Of a stretch of DNA of 8,436 bases, positions 5,137-8,436 are shown one piece after another (position 1 is the stretch's first letter; each line of letters opens with the position of its first letter). Made by a program: the position numbers and the translations under genes. Below the pieces are notes generated by a model, which made no database searches, was not told where the DNA came from, and saw only the letters and a program-made list of their open reading frames with translations. This stretch comes from Actinobacteria bacterium UBA3012 (GTDB lineage Bacteria > Actinomycetota > Actinomycetes > Nanopelagicales > Nanopelagicaceae). Location of the stretch: assembly GCA_002346305.1 (NCBI GenBank), contig DDZI01000084.1, positions 1 to 8,436 of the forward strand, read 5' to 3'.

Positions 5137-6818
5137 TGAGTCATCCACATCCTGAATTAACTTCACCTCCACAACTTGCAACCGGAGATATGCGAATTGT
5201 CGCACTCGGTGGATTAGGTGAAATCGGTCGAAACATGACCGTATTTGAATCACATGGCCAACTATTAATAGTTGACTGTGGAGTTTTATTCCCAGAAGAG
5301 AGCCAACCAGGAATTGATTTAATCCTTCCCGATTTCTCATACATCAGAGATCGCCTAGATGATGTTGTAGCAATTTTGTTAACACACGGTCACGAAGACC
5401 ATATTGGCGCGGTACCTTATCTACTTCGTGAACGCGCCGATATTCCGTTAATAGGTTCCAAATTAACTTTAGCTTTTATAAATGGCAAATTGAAGGAACA
5501 CCGCATTACCGCAGTAAGTCGTGAAGTAGTTGCTGGTGAAGTTCAGAAGTACGGTCCCTTTGAATGTGAATTTATTGCAGTTAATCATTCGATTCCTGAT
5601 GCTTTTGCAATTGCAATTACAACTACTGCTGGAACTGTTTTACACACTGGCGATTTTAAAATGGATCAGTTGCCACTTGATGGCCGACTAACCGATTTAC
5701 GCACCTTTGCTAGGTTGGGTGAAAAGGGTGTAGATCTTTTTCTAGTTGATTCGACTAACGCTGATGTTCCAGGATTTGTAACTAGCGAGCGCGAAATCAT
5801 GCCAGTTTTGGATCGCATCTTTACTGGTACTGACCGCCGAATCATTGTTGCCTCATTTGCTTCGCATATTCATCGAATTCAACAAATCATTGATACTGCG
5901 GTAAGTCATGATCGCAAAGTCGCTTATATTGGCAGATCAATGGTTCGCAATATGGGAGTGGCTGAGGAGCTTGGCTACTTACATATGCCACCAAATGCAA
6001 TTGTTGATGGAAAAGATTTAGATTCACTCGGCGAGAATGTGGTTTTGATTTGTACCGGATCACAAGGTGAACCACTTGCTGCATTATCAAGAATGGCGCA
6101 TGGCGATCACAACATCAAAGTTGGTCCAGGGGATACCGTAATTTTGGCATCTTCACTTATTCCTGGAAATGAAAATGCTGTTTACCGTGTGATTAATGAA
6201 TTGATCAGATTAGGCGCACGGGTAGTACATAAATCAAATGCCCTTGTTCACGTTTCAGGCCATGCAGCTGCTGGTGAATTGCTCTATTGCTACAACATCG
6301 TAAAGCCAACTTATGTGATGCCGATACATGGCGAATGGCGTCACCTTCGCGCAAATGGTGCAATCGCAAAATCATCTGGAGTTCGTTCTGAAAATGTGAT
6401 CATCGCCGAAGATGGCGTTGTCGTAGATTTATCAAAAGGCAAAGCTGCGATCGTAGGTTCTGTCCCCTGCGGATATGTTTATGTCGATGGAACTAGCGTT
6501 GGTGATATTTCTGAAGCATCCCTGAAAGATCGAAGAATTCTTGGAGAAGAAGGGTTTATTTCAGTAGTTGTTGTAATCGATGCACAAACCGGCAAAATTG
6601 TTGCTGGCCCAGATATTCATGCACGCGGGTTTGTCGAAGATGAAACCTTATTTGATCAAGTGCGCGACAAAATTGTTTTTGAGTTACAAGATGCAGTTAA
6701 CTCCGGAGTAAGTGGATCGCATCAGCTTTCACAGGTCGTAAGGCGTGTAGTTGGTAAATGGGTTGGCGGCCAACATCGTCGTCGGCCGATGATTTTGCCG
6801 CTTGTCATCGAGGTCTAA
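5136..6818 (+). CDS. rnj: Ribonuclease J
   Basis: This 560-residue metallo-beta-lactamase/beta-CASP nuclease is close to the roughly 558 residues of the mycobacterial enzyme. It acts as a 5'-3' exonuclease and endonuclease in mRNA decay and rRNA maturation. It opens with MRIVALGGLGEIGRNM at 19-34, then the metal motif THGHEDH at 83-89 (His84, His86, Asp88, His89), His151 in VNHSIPDA, and Asp173 in LHTGDFK. The beta-CASP region contains GRSMVRNM and CTGSQGEP, and HVSGHAAAGE at 372-381 and MPIHGEWRHL at 395-404 give the later metal and 5'-phosphate-pocket histidines (His376, His398). The C-terminal domain from about residue 450 ends in RRRPMILPLVIEV. The short N-terminal tail (residues 1-18) lacks the long basic extension of some actinobacterial RNase E-like partners. 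Start ATG 5136 overlaps the dapA stop as TAATG; GGAGGGG at 5116-5122 is 13 nt upstream, a loosely spaced ribosome site. Confidence 0.97.
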   Translation: MSHPHPELTSPPQLATGDMRIVALGGLGEIGRNMTVFESHGQLLIVDCGVLFPEESQPGIDLILPDFSYIRDRLDDVVAILLTHGHEDHIGAVPYLLRERADIPLIGSKLTLAFINGKLKEHRITAVSREVVAGEVQKYGPFECEFIAVNHSIPDAFAIAITTTAGTVLHTGDFKMDQLPLDGRLTDLRTFARLGEKGVDLFLVDSTNADVPGFVTSEREIMPVLDRIFTGTDRRIIVASFASHIHRIQQIIDTAVSHDRKVAYIGRSMVRNMGVAEELGYLHMPPNAIVDGKDLDSLGENVVLICTGSQGEPLAALSRMAHGDHNIKVGPGDTVILASSLIPGNENAVYRVINELIRLGARVVHKSNALVHVSGHAAAGELLYCYNIVKPTYVMPIHGEWRHLRANGAIAKSSGVRSENVIIAEDGVVVDLSKGKAAIVGSVPCGYVYVDGTSVGDISEASLKDRRILGEEGFISVVVVIDAQTGKIVAGPDIHARGFVEDETLFDQVRDKIVFELQDAVNSGVSGSHQLSQVVRRVVGKWVGGQHRRRPMILPLVIEV

Positions 6819-6856
6819 AATCGGCGCGCCTGTGCGACTAATTACGGGCGAGGAAT

Positions 6857-6862
6857 TACCCT
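6857..6862 (+). promoter_or_regulatory. Candidate -10 element for leaderless ftsK
   Basis: TACCCT fits TANNNT and is followed by exactly 6 nt before ATG 6869, the same geometry as at dapA. It lies in the 50-nt gap after rnj. The gap has no visible terminator for rnj, so readthrough from dapA-rnj is also possible. No strong -35 is seen. A purine tract GGGCGAGGA at 6846-6854 is 14 nt upstream of the ATG, too far to be a good ribosome site. Confidence 0.5.
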
Positions 6863-6868
6863 GCGAAT

Positions 6869-8436
6869 ATGGCCTCCCGTGGTAAAAATGCAAAAAAAAG
6901 CGTGCGAAAAACTAGTGGCCTTATCACCAGCTTCTGGATGTTTATTGCACACTCTTTAGGCGGGGCAATTCGTTTTATGTTTAGAGGAGCAAAAGAGCTA
7001 GATCCCGCACATCGTCGGGATGGAATTGGTTTATTACTTATTGTTTTGGCGCTTGTGAGCGTATCTGGTGTTTGGATGCAATTAGATAACATCCTGGGAA
7101 ATAGTATCTACTCTTTACTTGCAGGCGGATTTGGTCGCTTATCAATTCTTACTCCAGTGTTTTTAACTTATATGGGTGTTCGTTTGCTGCGCACTCCCAA
7201 TGAAAGCGCATCAACTGGACGCGTAACAATTGGTTTGGTTATAACATTAATAGGTCTTGGTGGATTAATTCACATCATCGCTGGATCTCCAACTTTTTCA
7301 GATGGCGCAACAGATATGCGTTCTGGCGGTGGTTGGCTAGGTTTTGCAATATCCACTCCATTAGTTTTACTTCTCACTTATTGGATTGCCACACCAATAT
7401 TATTACTGATAGTTTTCTTTGGAGTTTTAGTAACCACTGCCACCCCATTTAGTGAAGTGATTAGCAGTGTGCGCAACTTATTCAGTGGTGCGCAGGGAAT
7501 GATTGAAGATCGGCGAGCTAGACGCGAAGAGGAAGATTTTGAGATTAGCGAGAACGCCCCGTTTGATTCACCAGTTATTGGTACATCTGAAGAAGATGAG
7601 GCAGATGAATTCGAAGAAGAAATCGAGTTTGAGGAAGAAGAAAATCAAGATGAGACCCAATTACTTACGACTCAAATTACCTCGCAAGATTTAACGCCAA
7701 CAGTTGCGATCGCTGCAGTTCCCACCGTTAACAATAAAATTAATGACGCTGAACAATTAGAGTTGGATGATGCGCTGGATTACATATTGCCATCGCTCGA
7801 TTTACTAAGAAGTGCTCCAGGGTCTAAAGCGAAAACAAAAGCAAATGAAACCGTGGTCGAAGCTTTAACCGAAGTATTTTTGCAATTTGATATTGATGCT
7901 GAAGTAGTTGGATTTATGCGCGGCCCAACAGTCACTCGTTATGAAGTTGAATTAGGCAATGCTGTTAAAGTAGAAAGAATCACAGCACTTGCTAAAAATA
8001 TTTCTTACGCCGTAGCAAGTAGTGATGTTCGAATTCTTAGTCCAATTCCAGGAAAATCTGCAGTTGGAATTGAGATCCCAAATACAGATCGTGAAGTTGT
8101 GGCACTTGGAGATGTTTTAAGATCAACAGTCGCAGCAAATGAACAACACCCACTTGTGATTGGGCTTGGTAAGGATGTTGAAGGAAATTTCATCTGTGTA
8201 AACCTTGCGAAGATGCCGCACCTTCTTGTAGCGGGCGCGACAGGTTCCGGCAAATCAAGCATGATCAACTCTTTGGTTACTTCAATTCTGGCTCGATCCA
8301 CGCCAGATGAAGTTCGGATGATTTTAATTGATCCAAAACGCGTTGAATTAAATGCTTATGAGGGATTGCCGCATTTAATTACTCCGATTATTACCAACCC
8401 GAAAAAAGCCGCGGATGCTTTGCAATGGGTTGTCCG
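6869..8436 (+). CDS. ftsK: DNA translocase FtsK/SpoIIIE, N-terminal two thirds (runs off the window)
   Basis: An uninterrupted frame of 522 codons plus two bases runs from ATG 6869 to the window edge, so the 3' end (rest of the motor and gamma domain) is missing. Residues 1-50 are basic. About four hydrophobic membrane segments lie near 53-70, 83-105, 119-138 and 157-190 (the last may be two). A linker of about 100 residues follows, very acidic at 220-262 with runs of Glu. The alpha domain starts around YILPSLDLL at 305-313, continues through GPTVTRYEVE at 352-361, and leads to the RecA-like motor with Walker A GATGSGKS at 456-463 (Lys462) and Walker B MILIDPKRVEL at 484-494 (Asp488). FtsK is a septum-anchored hexameric ATPase that pumps and orients chromosome termini during division. 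ATG 6869 is chosen because it opens the frame with a basic N terminus and has a TANNNT 6 nt upstream. The frame is intact, with no frameshift. Confidence 0.95.
   Translation, partial: MASRGKNAKKSVRKTSGLITSFWMFIAHSLGGAIRFMFRGAKELDPAHRRDGIGLLLIVLALVSVSGVWMQLDNILGNSIYSLLAGGFGRLSILTPVFLTYMGVRLLRTPNESASTGRVTIGLVITLIGLGGLIHIIAGSPTFSDGATDMRSGGGWLGFAISTPLVLLLTYWIATPILLLIVFFGVLVTTATPFSEVISSVRNLFSGAQGMIEDRRARREEEDFEISENAPFDSPVIGTSEEDEADEFEEEIEFEEEENQDETQLLTTQITSQDLTPTVAIAAVPTVNNKINDAEQLELDDALDYILPSLDLLRSAPGSKAKTKANETVVEALTEVFLQFDIDAEVVGFMRGPTVTRYEVELGNAVKVERITALAKNISYAVASSDVRILSPIPGKSAVGIEIPNTDREVVALGDVLRSTVAANEQHPLVIGLGKDVEGNFICVNLAKMPHLLVAGATGSGKSSMINSLVTSILARSTPDEVRMILIDPKRVELNAYEGLPHLITPIITNPKKAADALQWVV

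Noticed and set aside
6823..6830. GGCGCGCC palindrome in the rnj/ftsK gap, considered as a terminator
   Set aside because: The 8-bp self-complementary site has no loop and no following T-tract, so it does not support an intrinsic terminator.
7503..7694. Small Lys/Arg-rich plus-strand open frame
   Set aside because: It is the shifted reading of the GAA/GAG-rich acidic linker of ftsK; the ftsK frame runs through it without a stop.
8005..8301. Minus-strand open frame of 98 codons near the window end
   Set aside because: It is antisense to the FtsK alpha domain and Walker A region, so it is a shadow of the real gene.
1..8436. A hidden novel defence, mobile or biosynthetic system
   Set aside because: Every stretch over 50 nt is occupied by a recognisable core or transporter gene; no direct repeats, integrase, transposase, toxin-antitoxin pair or unknown gene cluster was seen.

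Overview
This window looks like core chromosome from a low-GC actinobacterium. The gene order pnp - pepR - dapB ... thyX - dapA - rnj - ftsK is the familiar actinobacterial arrangement. The proteins carry actinobacterial signatures: a mycoredoxin-like glutaredoxin, a Streptomyces-type ThyX, and an RNase J close in length and sequence to the mycobacterial enzyme. The AT-leaning codon use, near-absent spacers and 1-4 nt gene overlaps suggest a streamlined aquatic lineage such as the freshwater acI group (Nanopelagicales). That placement is an inference from style and memory, not from a search.

Layout. Bases 1-2501 (+) hold the 3' end of pnp, an M16 zinc peptidase (pepR-like), dapB, and a small glutaredoxin/mycoredoxin, packed as one likely operon with gaps of 11, -1 and 13 nt. 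Bases 2498-3456 (-) hold azlC and azlD, a two-gene operon for a branched-chain amino acid exporter. It converges on the glutaredoxin gene with a 4-nt overlap and diverges from thyX. Bases 3495-4220 (+) hold thyX, and 4246-6818 (+) hold dapA and rnj, which overlap by one base. From 6869 to the window end runs ftsK, cut off just after its Walker B motif. There is no gene-free stretch over 300 bases. The longest gaps are about 50 nt (rnj/ftsK), 38 nt (azlC/thyX) and 25 nt (thyX/dapA).

Function. DapA and DapB catalyse the first two committed steps of the diaminopimelate/lysine pathway, which feeds peptidoglycan. PNPase and RNase J are the 3'-5' exonuclease and the 5'-3' exo/endonuclease of RNA decay. 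ThyX makes dTMP, and FtsK couples chromosome segregation to septation. The set is housekeeping, and I see no evidence for a new defence, mobile or biosynthetic system. No tRNA, rRNA, CRISPR, IS, integrase or rho-independent terminator was recognised.

The most notable non-coding signals are two. One is a perfect 11-bp GC-rich inverted repeat inside the start of pepR, about 120 nt past the pnp stop. The other is a recurring TANNNT hexamer 6-7 nt before the start codons of thyX, dapA and ftsK, which suggests leaderless transcripts.
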